From a virus: DNA of 35,254 bases. Shown here piece after piece: positions 1 to 9,150 of the stretch (position 1 is the first letter of the stretch; every line of letters starts with the position of its first letter). Location: IMG/VR virus record IMGVR_UViG_3300032084_002128, positions 1 through 35,254 of that record, one strand, 5' to 3'. Both the position numbers and the translations under genes were made by a program. The notes beneath the pieces were generated by a model. That model was not told where the DNA came from. It saw only the letters and a program-made list of their open reading frames with translations, and did not search any database.

Positions 1-51
1 TGTTGCGTTCTGTTCTGTGTATTGGCTTATGCCATCGAAAATATGACTCAT
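1..51 (-). CDS. Probable major capsid protein, N-terminus only (partial)
   Basis: An ATG at 51 opens 17 codons (MSHIFDGISQYTEQNAT) that run off the left edge. It follows the protease and scaffold-like genes on the same strand, which is where the major capsid protein sits in HK97-type phages, and the start resembles capsid N-termini of the form 'IFD-I--YT-QN'. The leader is A-rich without a Shine-Dalgarno sequence. If the window were a closed circle, reading would continue into the right edge and stop after three more codons (YIY), so the two ends are not directly continuous as a full capsid gene. The identity is inferred from position and a short sequence only. Confidence 0.5.
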   Translation of the reverse strand, partial: MSHIFDGISQYTEQNAT

Positions 52-74
52 AGTGTTTTAGTTTTTTTGGTCAA

Positions 75-500
75 TTATGATTTGAATTTGTAGTCCACCA
101 TCAAGTCATCAATCCATGAATAGTCACTGGACTTGGATGCCTCTGGTTTTACATCTTCCAATTCCTTCTGCTTCTTGGTAGCTGGCTTCTTCTTTAAGGT
201 CTCGATCTCTTCTGCAAGAGCCTCAATTGCTTCTTTGGCTGCGTTGGCAACCTCTTCAATCTTAGCATTGGCAGAGTTCAATTGCTCCTCAATGGATGGT
301 CCTTCACTAGCAACAACCTCAGTCTCTTCTGATGTAGTTTCTTCTTGTTCTTCTGTTGCTTCAACAGCTTCAACAGTTTCTTCAACTGCCTCTACTTCTT
401 CCACAACTTCTTCTTGTGCAACCTCAACCTTCTCTACTTCCTCTGAACTGTTGTTCAGGAAAGAGAAGATCTGGTTCACTTTGTTCTTAAAATCACTCAT
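75..500 (-). CDS. Acidic coiled-coil protein, probable capsid scaffold
   Basis: 141 aa. The middle (about residues 18-70) is extremely Glu/Val-rich with almost no aromatic residues; residues 72-105 form a predicted heptad-like helix (NSANAKIEEVANAAKEAIEAL); the C-terminal tail is Lys-rich then ends with an aromatic patch (YSWIDDLMVDYKF). Low complexity, a helical core and a charged capsid-facing tail are typical of phage scaffolding proteins. It lies between the prohead protease and the probable capsid start, the canonical order protease-scaffold-capsid. A late-type promoter lies 23 nt upstream and a terminator insulates it from the protease gene. The role is inferred from composition and position. 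Confidence 0.6.
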   Translation of the reverse strand: MSDFKNKVNQIFSFLNNSSEEVEKVEVAQEEVVEEVEAVEETVEAVEATEEQEETTSEETEVVASEGPSIEEQLNSANAKIEEVANAAKEAIEALAEEIETLKKKPATKKQKELEDVKPEASKSSDYSWIDDLMVDYKFKS

Positions 501-522
501 TGTGTTTTGTGTTTTATTTCCC

Positions 523-556
523 TGTAAATACTGGGACGTTTTTTATATTTCTGAGA
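523..556 (-). promoter_or_regulatory. Late-type promoter P5 (scaffold/capsid unit)
   Basis: On the minus strand the core reads AGTATTTACA, with an upstream A/T box (GAAATATAAA) at the same spacing as the other late sites. The core ends 23 nt before the ATG at 500 and lies between an intrinsic terminator and the gene. It is a weaker match than the sites at 5848, 11121 and 16637. Confidence 0.5.
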
Positions 557-572
557 AGTGGGGTCTGGACAT

Positions 573-599
573 AAAAAAAGAGGGCCGAATGACCCTCTT
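573..599 (-). terminator. Intrinsic terminator after the prohead protease gene
   Basis: On the minus strand, GAAGAGGGTC and GGCCCTCTT flank a short ATTC loop, followed by a run of seven T. It lies 24 nt past the protease stop, so it closes that unit before the P5 promoter. Confidence 0.8.
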
Positions 600-622
600 C
601 TTGTCTGGTGTTTTGCTCTTCC

Positions 623-1372
623 TTAGAACTTGTCCTTGTATGAGTTCAAGACAAATCTCAATGCACCCATCCTGTCCTTCTCTTTCATGTGAGCAACTCT
701 CTCAAGGTCTTTGATGAATTCCAGCTCCTTGTCAGTTACTTTCCCTGATTGTGCAATTGTCTCAGGAGACTCCCATGTTCGGCATTCTATACTGACTCCT
801 TCATAAGTCCCGTCAAGGACTTTCTGCCATACAGCTTCACCCTCTGGGGACTCATCACAATAATAAGTTGTCACCCAAATTCCTTCTGGGATATTTTCAT
901 ATCCAAGTTTCTGGAATTTCGGTTCAAATCCAAGTTCCTTCAATTTTGAATCATTCTCTGCTGACAGGTAAGATTCAACAAGGTGTACACCATTCAACTT
1001 CTCTTCTGCATTGTGCTCTGAGTTGAGTGAATGGATCTTGAGTTCTTTCATATATCTATAAGCCATACCCATGACAACTTCTTTGGTCCACTTGTCTTGT
1101 CGAAGAGACCCATCAGGATTTCTTCCAACAATGACCTGATCTGGGATCAATAGTGGTGATGTGATCAACCTCTTCTTGGGGTCTGCATTCAACATCATTT
1201 GGGTTGGCTCATTTTCCTCTGCACTGTAAGCATGGAACCCAATTTTTATTGCTGGTGATTTTACAAAGCCAACAGCATCTGCCCCAACTTCATCATCATT
1301 TAAGAATTGTGTCAGTTGTTCTTGTATGTCTCCACCTAATGGTGAAAGTTGTGTTATGAATTTTGGTATCAT
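623..1372 (-). CDS. Prohead serine protease, XkdF-like
   Basis: 249 aa. The core resembles the XkdF family of phage prohead proteases: residues 78-90 PDQVIVGRNPDG, a His in SEHNAEE (H120) followed by HLVESYL (E134), and a Ser in the strand GTYEGVSIE (S194), preceded by GIWVTTYY. H120 and S194 are the expected catalytic residues. The family matures the capsid and scaffold inside the prohead. Its place before a scaffold-like gene and a probable capsid gene agrees. It has its own promoter at 1391 and a terminator at 573. The C-terminal 45 residues are charged and helical. Function is from motif recognition, not a search. Confidence 0.75.
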   Translation of the reverse strand: MIPKFITQLSPLGGDIQEQLTQFLNDDEVGADAVGFVKSPAIKIGFHAYSAEENEPTQMMLNADPKKRLITSPLLIPDQVIVGRNPDGSLRQDKWTKEVVMGMAYRYMKELKIHSLNSEHNAEEKLNGVHLVESYLSAENDSKLKELGFEPKFQKLGYENIPEGIWVTTYYCDESPEGEAVWQKVLDGTYEGVSIECRTWESPETIAQSGKVTDKELEFIKDLERVAHMKEKDRMGALRFVLNSYKDKF

Positions 1373-1390
1373 CTTTCTTGTTCTTTTATT

Positions 1391-1425
1391 GATAAATACG
1401 TGGAATCAACCCCCTATTTCTGAGA
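1391..1425 (-). promoter_or_regulatory. Late-type promoter P6 (protease unit)
   Basis: The minus-strand core is CGTATTTATC, 19 nt before the ATG at 1372. The upstream element is GAAATAGGGG, about one base further away than at the other sites. It shares TTCTCAGAAATA upstream with P5. It overlaps the 3' end of the tape measure gene. Confidence 0.5.
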
Positions 1426-4400
1426 AGCTTGACCTCCTGTTGTTGTTGGATTGTGCATCACTGATGTCCTTTTCAACGACATATGCCCTGACCATCTGTT
1501 GCTCATCTGGACCCCTTTCGTTGACCAGAGCTGTTCCTCTTACTACTCCACCAGTTGTGAACCTTTCCTGCAAATTCAGGTCTGTTGGCGTTCTGTTGCT
1601 TAGAGTGGATGCATTTATCAATTCAAGCAATGGAAGGAATGCTTCTGTTGCTCTCTTGTTGATCACGAACTCTCCACCTTCTGCTTCAATTGGAATACCT
1701 CCACCTGCATGTGAAGGACCGCTCAACAATCCTCCATTGGCCATGACAGGACTTACCAATCCTCCATGTTTGAACTGCTGTGCATTGATGGTAGCGATTT
1801 CAACTGCTGCCAATGCTGCTGCCAATCCTGCTGCAATAAATCCAGCAGGTGGTGGAAGCGTCAATGCACTTGTAACAGCCAATGCAGCGTTGATGATGGC
1901 TTGAGTTGTCTTGGCTTTCTTGTCCTTTTCAAATGCTGCCTTCCTTATCTTCTCTTCTGCTTCTGTTTGTTTTTTCAGGATCTCTTCCCTCCTGTTGCTG
2001 AACTCCAATTCTGTGATGGTCCCAGCTTCAAGTTCTGCTTTGAGCCTGTCAACTTCTGCTTGAAATACAAGGTCATTGGTCTTGATGGATTGCTCTAATT
2101 TCCTCTCTCTCTGTTGTTGTTCATTCTGGAATATGGCATCAGACACACTCTTGCTGAATGTCAGTATAGCATCTGTCAATTGAGCAGAGGTCTCTTCATC
2201 CAGCCCGAAATAGGAAGACATGAATGATTTCTTTTGCCCTGTATCTGGGTCAACACTGTTCTCCTCTATATAACCAAGGAGGTCATCAAAGAATGCCTTC
2301 TGTTCATCGCTTGCATTTTTCAATGCATTGGTTGACATGAAGAGCAGTCTTGCTTGCTCTTGGAAAGAGTCCAGTTTGAGGTCTCTTACTGCCTCTTCCT
2401 TTTCTTTTTCTGTTCCAAATGTTGCCTGTGCAAATTTGACTTGAAGATCAAGTTCACTTTGTAGGTTCTTGAGTTCTGCATCAAGGCTCTTCTTATATTC
2501 ATCCTGTGCTTTCTTCTCTCTTTTGGCAGCAAATTCATCCTCAAGGTCAAATTGGTCTTGAAGGAACTGTCTTCTCAATGCCGTTTGCAGATCGAAGTTC
2601 CCTTCTGCCAACTTCAACTCTTTCTCATAGATGGTCTCCAACTTGACAAGACGTTCCTCTTCCTCTGCATCCAATCCAGTGAGACCCACATCTTCAACTC
2701 TTTCCTCTATTCTTCTTCTTAGTTCCTCTTCTGCATTGAGTGAAGCAAGCTTTGCAGCCTGTTGTTCTGCAATTCTTTCCCTCTCTCTTTGTGCGTTTCT
2801 TTCTCTTTGATCTTCTAATTTTTCAAGTCTCTCAAGCTCTTCAAGGTCTATTTTGGCCTTCTCTTTTGCACGTTCAACCAATATGTCCTTTGCAAGTTTG
2901 TCTCCTTCACCTACAAGATTTCTGAGTTCTTCATCAGATTTCAATCTGAGCTTGTTTGCTCGGACCAACTCATTTGCTTTTATGATCTCTTCTCCCAGAA
3001 GCCTTGCTTGTTCCTTGCTTGCTTCTGCATTTTGACCATAGGAATCTTTCATTTGGTTGAATTCAGCAGAAAGCTCTTCAAATGTGGCATCTGCTCTTTT
3101 TCCAGAATCAATAAGTGCTTCTTGTGATTCCACATATTCATCCAATCTTTGTTTGGTCAATTGCACTTGATCCTGCTGATCGAAGGAATTCTCAATTGCT
3201 CCACCATAACTTTCAAATGTTCGCTGTGATACTCTTGCAGACTGCTCAAGCTCTTCTTGTTTGATCCTCAATTGGTCAACAGCATCATATTGTTCAGAGA
3301 AGGTCTTGGAGCTATCGTTGATCACATCGTTGACCTCACTTATCGTGTCCCTGTATTCCTCAAATTCTCTTGATGCCTGTGCTACACCTTTGTTCCTTAG
3401 GGTTATTTCTTTGCCTTGAATGTCTTCCAACAATTTGATCAGAAGACCAAGGGAACCTCCTACAAGGTCTGATATGACCCCTTCTCCATTATCAATGGAC
3501 AAGATCAGTCCATCCCAAGCGCTCTTGAGCAATTTGGTCTTCCCAGATAATGTATCCAATTGAGTGTCTGCCATTGCCTGAGCAGTTCCACCTGCACTTT
3601 CCAATGCTTCATCAAGCTCTGCTGTGACAGAGGATAGTTCTGCAAGGACCAACAATGCTCCTTTGGCTCTTTTCCCAACGAAATCCTCCGCTTGACCCAA
3701 GGTCAATCCAGAAGCAGAAAGCTTCACAAATGCCTCTTGAAGGTCTTCTCCATTTTTTATGGTACCACCCAATGAAGTAGACAACTTGGAACCTTCTGTT
3801 GCCAGTTCTGATATGATCCTCTTGAGTTGGTTTCCTGCTAGTGAACCACTGATACCAACATCAGCCAACGTTCCAAGAAGTGCTGTTGTGGTTTGAAGGT
3901 CAACGTTTGCTGTCTGTGCGATAGGTGCAACATTCTTCATTGCCTCTGCGAACTTCTCCACATCCAATGCAGATGAAGAGAATGACTTGGTCATGATGTC
4001 TACTACATCAGTCATTTCAGAAGCATCCAATTGGAATGCTCTCAATGTGTTTCCTGCAACCTCTGCTGATCTTGCCAAGTCTGTTCCTGTTGCAACACTA
4101 AGGTTGATCACAGCCTGAGTGGATGCAACGATCTCTTGCTCTGTGAACCCAAGCTTTGCTAGTTCCTTTTGAAGCTTCAATACTTGTTCAGCAGTGAATG
4201 CAGTGGTTGCTCCCAGTCTTTGCGCATTTTCTGAGAGTGCTTCCATCTCATCTTTGTTCTTTCCCATCACAGCAGCTAGGTCTGCAAGTGATTGATCAAA
4301 GTCCTTGATGGTAGTGAAGGCCCCAGATATTGCCTTGGTCAACAGGAGAACCCCTGATGTAATTCCAGCGAACCTCAAGACACCTGCACCCAATGTCTTG

Positions 4401-4681
4401 GACAGGTTGCTCCATGTCTTGCCCATACCAAGAGCCTTTCTCCTGAGTCTGGTCAACTCGGTTCCTTGCTTCTTGATGGTGTTGTTGAGTTTCAGAACAC
4501 CATCTGCATAAGCTTCCTGAGAGACCTTTCCTTCTCTGAATGCCTTGGTCAGTTTTCTTTTCTTCTCTCTTGCATCAACAACAGTTCTATTCAGTTTGAT
4601 GATGCTCTGGTCAAGTTTTCCAATGGTCTGCTTGGAGTTTCCACCATCAACTATGAGTCTTAGTATGCTCTGTCTTTCCAT
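1406..4681 (-). CDS. Phage tail tape measure protein, TP901-like core
   Basis: 1091 aa. Residues about 100-360 match the TP901-type tape measure core (LGATTAFTAEQVLKLQKELAK, TGTDLARSAEVAGNTLRAF, GTLADVGISGSLAGNQLKR). Residues about 420-910 are long charged coiled coils rich in Glu/Arg/Lys. A hydrophobic Ala-rich segment (about 935-970) precedes a Gly-rich stretch ending in GGIPIEAEGGEFVINKRA, a motif common at the C-termini of tape measures. It sets tail length and is ejected with DNA. It is unusually far from the tail assembly chaperone (10 kb away), which normally sits next door. It starts four bases after the fibre gene stops. A transmembrane-like hydrophobic segment around residues 100-115 fits a channel-forming role. 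Confidence 0.93.
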   Translation of the reverse strand: MERQSILRLIVDGGNSKQTIGKLDQSIIKLNRTVVDAREKKRKLTKAFREGKVSQEAYADGVLKLNNTIKKQGTELTRLRRKALGMGKTWSNLSKTLGAGVLRFAGITSGVLLLTKAISGAFTTIKDFDQSLADLAAVMGKNKDEMEALSENAQRLGATTAFTAEQVLKLQKELAKLGFTEQEIVASTQAVINLSVATGTDLARSAEVAGNTLRAFQLDASEMTDVVDIMTKSFSSSALDVEKFAEAMKNVAPIAQTANVDLQTTTALLGTLADVGISGSLAGNQLKRIISELATEGSKLSTSLGGTIKNGEDLQEAFVKLSASGLTLGQAEDFVGKRAKGALLVLAELSSVTAELDEALESAGGTAQAMADTQLDTLSGKTKLLKSAWDGLILSIDNGEGVISDLVGGSLGLLIKLLEDIQGKEITLRNKGVAQASREFEEYRDTISEVNDVINDSSKTFSEQYDAVDQLRIKQEELEQSARVSQRTFESYGGAIENSFDQQDQVQLTKQRLDEYVESQEALIDSGKRADATFEELSAEFNQMKDSYGQNAEASKEQARLLGEEIIKANELVRANKLRLKSDEELRNLVGEGDKLAKDILVERAKEKAKIDLEELERLEKLEDQRERNAQRERERIAEQQAAKLASLNAEEELRRRIEERVEDVGLTGLDAEEEERLVKLETIYEKELKLAEGNFDLQTALRRQFLQDQFDLEDEFAAKREKKAQDEYKKSLDAELKNLQSELDLQVKFAQATFGTEKEKEEAVRDLKLDSFQEQARLLFMSTNALKNASDEQKAFFDDLLGYIEENSVDPDTGQKKSFMSSYFGLDEETSAQLTDAILTFSKSVSDAIFQNEQQQRERKLEQSIKTNDLVFQAEVDRLKAELEAGTITELEFSNRREEILKKQTEAEEKIRKAAFEKDKKAKTTQAIINAALAVTSALTLPPPAGFIAAGLAAALAAVEIATINAQQFKHGGLVSPVMANGGLLSGPSHAGGGIPIEAEGGEFVINKRATEAFLPLLELINASTLSNRTPTDLNLQERFTTGGVVRGTALVNERGPDEQQMVRAYVVEKDISDAQSNNNRRSSFSEIGG

Positions 4682-4684
4682 GGC

Positions 4685-5833
4685 TTAGATGCTTAACCAC
4701 TGGTCAGAAGTGGAGTTGAAAATGAAAGTGGCGTGGTCGTAATTGGTTGACTTGACCACTGTTGAAGAGCCTTCTATGTTCTTTCCGTTCCCGTTGATGG
4801 TCAGGTTGACCGTCCCCCAATTTCCATCAGGATCTGTGACGGTTATTTTGGAACCGTCTGCACTTGCTCCATTTGCTGGTAGATAGAAGATGGGTGATGT
4901 CCTTCCCACAGTGGAGAAGTGATAGATCGTGTCAAAGTGTCCAACGGAAGATGTTATGGTGACAGCAGATTTGATGTCCAATCCACTTACATGGAAATTC
5001 TGTCTTTCTATCAAGTTGGAGAAGTTCAATCCTACTCCACCAAAGGCGATCTCTTCACGTACATCAATTGCCCTTGTGGACAAAGTGGTAGAAGAAGGAA
5101 TGAAGTACATGTCTGCACTTGTAGTCACTGTTCCACCAGTGTCTGCATATAGAATTGCATTTGATGATTGACCGCTCAAGACCACATCACCTTCAAATGT
5201 TCCACCTGATATTGGGACGTAATTCGAGCCACCACCACCTGTGATATCACTGGTCAGTGCAACAACTCCATCTTTGTCAGGGAAGGTCCATGTTCTGCCA
5301 GTCGAACTGATGGAGCCTACCAGAACATTGGTGTTGCCACTTGCATTGGTGAAGTAGATATTGTTGGATTGCATTTGCAGATACCCTTCCAACCATGTAT
5401 TACCAGATAGATTGATGGTAGGAGCTATGACCTGCAATTCATTCTGGCCATCATCATAGTCTAGGAATGCATCAGAATCCCATTTGATCCTTGATTCAGA
5501 AGAAGCGAGAGAGGAAAGATTGATATCTGTTCCTGCGCTGATGTTCAATGCTCCGAACATGGTCCCTCCACTTGTTGGAAGGAATGCTCCTGTGAATGGA
5601 GTATAGGTTACTGATCCCCCTGACACAGGTATATGGGAATAGGTCCAAGCTGATGTTGCTGCTGAATAGTGAGTGATAACAAGCCCAAGTGGATCTAGGC
5701 AGATACCAAGCTCATGTGGCCCTGCTGCTAACGTGTCACCACTGTACTTGTTCAGATTCCTGAAAGAATGAACAGTACTTGGAGATTGTGCAAATACTTT
5801 GGGGCTTACCCTTAATAGAAAGTTGTCTGACAT
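4685..5833 (-). CDS. Tail fibre or receptor-binding protein
   Basis: 382 aa. It contains beta-rich fibre modules: two SGG-T-F/M-G repeats (FLPTSGGTMFGALNIS near residue 87; VPISGGTFEGDVVLS near 206) and GRTWTFPDKDGVVALTSDI, wording typical of phage fibre shafts and heads. The Gly4 linker at about 199-202 separates two halves. The C-terminal domain (SSVGHFDTIYHFSTVGRTSPIFYL...) resembles the C-terminal part of the protein at 12195-14447 (VGHFQVFSSTTATTIGFY...), suggesting shared trimerisation or head domains. The first gene of the P3 unit, it precedes the tape measure. Receptor identity is unknown. Confidence 0.7.
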   Translation of the reverse strand: MSDNFLLRVSPKVFAQSPSTVHSFRNLNKYSGDTLAAGPHELGICLDPLGLVITHYSAATSAWTYSHIPVSGGSVTYTPFTGAFLPTSGGTMFGALNISAGTDINLSSLASSESRIKWDSDAFLDYDDGQNELQVIAPTINLSGNTWLEGYLQMQSNNIYFTNASGNTNVLVGSISSTGRTWTFPDKDGVVALTSDITGGGGSNYVPISGGTFEGDVVLSGQSSNAILYADTGGTVTTSADMYFIPSSTTLSTRAIDVREEIAFGGVGLNFSNLIERQNFHVSGLDIKSAVTITSSVGHFDTIYHFSTVGRTSPIFYLPANGASADGSKITVTDPDGNWGTVNLTINGNGKNIEGSSTVVKSTNYDHATFIFNSTSDQWLSI

Positions 5834-5847
5834 CTGGGGTGTTTATT

Positions 5848-5877
5848 GGATAAATACCCACCCCTTGTCAGAAATCC
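5848..5877 (-). promoter_or_regulatory. Late promoter P3 (fibre and tape measure unit)
   Basis: The minus strand has GGATTTCTGA, nine bases, then GGTATTTATCC. The spacing equals P1 and P2. The core ends 15 nt before the ATG at 5833, giving a very short leader. Confidence 0.65.
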
Positions 5878-5889
5878 AGTTGGATCAGA

Positions 5890-8800
5890 TCATGTGTCGT
5901 ATTCCTCTGGATACACAGTTCCTTTTCCTCCGATCAACCAATGGTATCTGACATCATCACAACATCCAGAATACCATTGTCTGACCTCGTTCTCATTGCC
6001 TCCTATGATCCATCCAGTCTTCTCGCATGCAGTAGAATCGATGTTCTCACTTTCTCCACCAACGGACCACTCTCCTGTTCTATGGATCTGTCCATCTTTT
6101 ATTTTGAGATTGTCTCCAAGGAACACCTCTCCACTCTCAGTGACAACTAGGTCTTTTGTAGATCCAATGACCGCACCTTTCTTGCCTTGTAGAACAGACC
6201 CATTTCCACCAACAACAGAACTCTTGTTGATGCCTCCTGATGACCTAAGGTTACCATCACTGTCTATAGGAATGTTCAAAGGCTCTATTCCCTCTTCTTC
6301 TTCCAATATGTTGTTGAACAGGCCTTGTCCGAATGGTTTCTCTTCTATCAATTCCACTGTTGTAGTCTTCTCATTGTCACCAAATACATGATCAATGATC
6401 CTGTTGATGAACCATGTTCTCTCTCTGAATATCACTTTGGTGTCCATGTTGTTCTTCAAATGCTCCATCTCCTTTTCATCCAAATAGAACTTTGCCTTGA
6501 GCATGGTATTTCCAAGAGATTGAATCTGTCTCCTATGGAAAGTGTTGACCAATCCTGTGTTGAATCCAAATCCAAATTTTTCAGCAGTGAATGTGTCTGT
6601 TGTAGAGTTGAAGTTCAAATTTGGATAAGAATGGTGTGTTATTGGAGCAGCAGCATGTTGATTCCAAGGATAGAACGGTATCTGCTCATATTTGAATTCC
6701 TCATTTGCGAAATCATACCATCTAACTGGCATTTTATTCCTCTTTGGGAATATGTTCGCATGATTACTGTTGATCAAGTAATTGTTCCAATTGGTGGCTG
6801 CTGAATAAGATGTGCTACCAATATCACTGGTCTTTACATTTACTCTTTTAGAGTACAACAACACATCATTCGAAGGCCTTTGTGCAACATCTATATCTGG
6901 AACATAATTGCCATGCATGTTTTCTCTAATGGGCACAATGCCTACATTTTTAGGGCCTATTGTTGTTGTTTTTTCTATAAAATCAACATCCAATTTCAGT
7001 TCTCTACTTCCGAATGGGATCCCTCTTTTTGCTTTATACAAGTTTGACGTTTCAGTTGAAATTTCTGGGTATGAGAAATTGTACTGATCTGCTCCCACCT
7101 TGTACATGTAGACCTCTTCAACGTCTGATGCATTGTCTACTTTATGTGTCCAATCAATGCCTTCATCATACTTGTTCAGGCTATTTCTAAGTTCTTCATA
7201 TGTATTTCCTGTATATATAGCTGGGTCCCTAAAGTTTTCAAATGGACTGTTCCTTCCAAATAGCTCATCGTTGTATTCTAGTATGACTTGTTTTGGGTTT
7301 TTAGGCCTTATGATAGGTATCATATTGAACATCTGACATACGTCCTCTATAAGGTCGGCCAATGAAGTATCCTTTGGAAGGAATTCCTTCATTTCTACTG
7401 TTGACCCTTCTCCAAATCCATCATTGACCTTGTTGACAGACCATTCTGAATTAGGTTGTCTTAAAAGATCGACGGTGGTCAATACCCCAGAACCAGGAGA
7501 ACCACTCCTAAAGTACTGTCTATTGAAATGGTATACATGCAATGTGATGTAATCATTCACCTCAAGCGTCTCAACAACATCTTCGATTTTCATGTTGATG
7601 AAGCCCTGTGTTCCACCTGATGGTCCAGTGCTCCATGAATAGTTCTGTTCATCCTGAATAAGGTCTTGTCCATTCTTCCTGATGATGATCTTGACAATTG
7701 ATGGTTCCCATGGATTTGTCTGTCCTTGCTCTTCTGGAAGTCCTCCAATTGCTCCACCTGCTGTTATGATCTCTAATGGAAGGTCAACATTGAATGTATA
7801 CTCTCCGCTTATGGGTACGGTCCATGAGAACGGGACAGGGTTCAAATTCCAGCCACCAGATGGGTCATAAGTTGCATCGCTCAACAATCCAAGTGGCCCT
7901 ATTTCTTGAATAGAATTGTTCGTTGCCAAACTTGGAAGACCGTTCTCTCTTACAAGACCCTCAAATGAATTCAGTCTTGCCTGTTCTTTTGATAGTACTT
8001 GCTCTTTGCCTATATATCTTTGCAAATTATCAAGAACTGATTGAGGTGTTGTAATGCCATATCCTAGCTCATTTGCCCCTCTATTTATCATGTACAAATA
8101 ACTGAACGCAGGATCAAAATGAGAGACCTTCATGTATTTGTTCAGATCAGATTCATCAGTGTTTTCTACGTGTTCTTCTTCTGAGACAAATGGTAATATA
8201 TACTTGTAAGCACCATCTGTGGTTCCCCAAGTGGTCCATATGTTGCTCCACTTCTTTTTATGGTTCAAATGGTCAACAGGAAGATCAGATATATGATAGT
8301 TCTGTGCTAATGACCAGAAATCCCTAGTTGAGTCATGAAGAACCAATTCTATTTCTGAATCTCTACCTTCTTGGTCATTCCTGTACTTGTTGGATCCATA
8401 CGCTTGAAGCCATGCCTCAAATACAAGAGTATCTTCCACATATACATCTGCTTTTAATTTCTTGGCAACATTGATCCTTCCATTTTCTTTGCTGAACTTC
8501 TCAGAAGAAGCTTCAATGATATGGTCCAGAAGCTTTGCATTTCTATTGGAATTGGGTACTTGGAATCTTTTCGAATATGACGTATTTCTTGTTCTAAGAT
8601 CTTGGAAAGCGTGCAATGCACCATTCAATGCTATTGGAGAATCTTCCTTGGTATCCAACCAACCTGCTGCTTGATATTCTGTTCTTGTAGGTACTTCATA
8701 AGTATCATCAACCACAAGAGCAACACGGTCGATGCATCCTTCAAAATATCCAGATGCACCTGAAATTGGCTGCAAGTACAAGGTGTCACTGAACCCTGCA

Positions 8801-9150
8801 TTCAGATCTGCATAGAAGTTCCATGTATGTGTTCCATTTCCAGAGAAGCTTTGAACGATAGACCCGAATTGAGCCTGAATAGCACCTTGAACGTAGTTGT
8901 CAATTGCAATTGTGAATTTGTAGGGTCTTTCAGCAGGCATGTCCAGAATGGTCTGATACATGGCTGCATGTGTTCCATCATCTACATAACATGCTTGCTC
9001 ATCTGAACTCCATGTCCAACCGTTTCCTTGTGTCCATTTAGCAAGACTTCCTGTGAAGTCTGGATTTCGGACAATAGGGTTGACCTGACTTATATCAAAT
9101 GCAGGTATTTCAACAGGCTTGCTGATCAGTATTTTGACATCTTTTCTCAT
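5890..9150 (-). CDS. Large tail hub or baseplate protein
   Basis: 1086 aa. It has an N-terminal beta-sandwich-like region (residues about 25-150, NPDFTGSLAKWTQGNGWTW, like carbohydrate-binding modules), then a segment typical of Bacteroidota phage tail proteins (RNTSYSKRFQVPNSNRNAKLLDHI, about 190-215), a central jelly-roll-like part, and a hub-like region (ADLIEDVCQMFNMIPIIRPKNPKQVILEY, about 590-620). The C-terminus is Gly-rich with a beta-helix-like run (GNGSVLQGKKGAVIGSTKDLVVTESGEVFLGDNLKIKDG is the type of sequence seen). Cysteines cluster in the last 60 residues. It begins directly after the stop of the upstream gene. The role as central tail tip is inferred from order and size. Confidence 0.6.
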   Translation of the reverse strand: MRKDVKILISKPVEIPAFDISQVNPIVRNPDFTGSLAKWTQGNGWTWSSDEQACYVDDGTHAAMYQTILDMPAERPYKFTIAIDNYVQGAIQAQFGSIVQSFSGNGTHTWNFYADLNAGFSDTLYLQPISGASGYFEGCIDRVALVVDDTYEVPTRTEYQAAGWLDTKEDSPIALNGALHAFQDLRTRNTSYSKRFQVPNSNRNAKLLDHIIEASSEKFSKENGRINVAKKLKADVYVEDTLVFEAWLQAYGSNKYRNDQEGRDSEIELVLHDSTRDFWSLAQNYHISDLPVDHLNHKKKWSNIWTTWGTTDGAYKYILPFVSEEEHVENTDESDLNKYMKVSHFDPAFSYLYMINRGANELGYGITTPQSVLDNLQRYIGKEQVLSKEQARLNSFEGLVRENGLPSLATNNSIQEIGPLGLLSDATYDPSGGWNLNPVPFSWTVPISGEYTFNVDLPLEIITAGGAIGGLPEEQGQTNPWEPSIVKIIIRKNGQDLIQDEQNYSWSTGPSGGTQGFINMKIEDVVETLEVNDYITLHVYHFNRQYFRSGSPGSGVLTTVDLLRQPNSEWSVNKVNDGFGEGSTVEMKEFLPKDTSLADLIEDVCQMFNMIPIIRPKNPKQVILEYNDELFGRNSPFENFRDPAIYTGNTYEELRNSLNKYDEGIDWTHKVDNASDVEEVYMYKVGADQYNFSYPEISTETSNLYKAKRGIPFGSRELKLDVDFIEKTTTIGPKNVGIVPIRENMHGNYVPDIDVAQRPSNDVLLYSKRVNVKTSDIGSTSYSAATNWNNYLINSNHANIFPKRNKMPVRWYDFANEEFKYEQIPFYPWNQHAAAPITHHSYPNLNFNSTTDTFTAEKFGFGFNTGLVNTFHRRQIQSLGNTMLKAKFYLDEKEMEHLKNNMDTKVIFRERTWFINRIIDHVFGDNEKTTTVELIEEKPFGQGLFNNILEEEEGIEPLNIPIDSDGNLRSSGGINKSSVVGGNGSVLQGKKGAVIGSTKDLVVTESGEVFLGDNLKIKDGQIHRTGEWSVGGESENIDSTACEKTGWIIGGNENEVRQWYSGCCDDVRYHWLIGGKGTVYPEEYDT

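Noticed and set aside
133-714. 193-aa plus-strand ORF opposite the scaffold-like gene
   Set aside because: Antisense to a low-complexity Glu/Val gene; the Ser-rich translation is the mirror of that composition and it crosses a terminator and a promoter.
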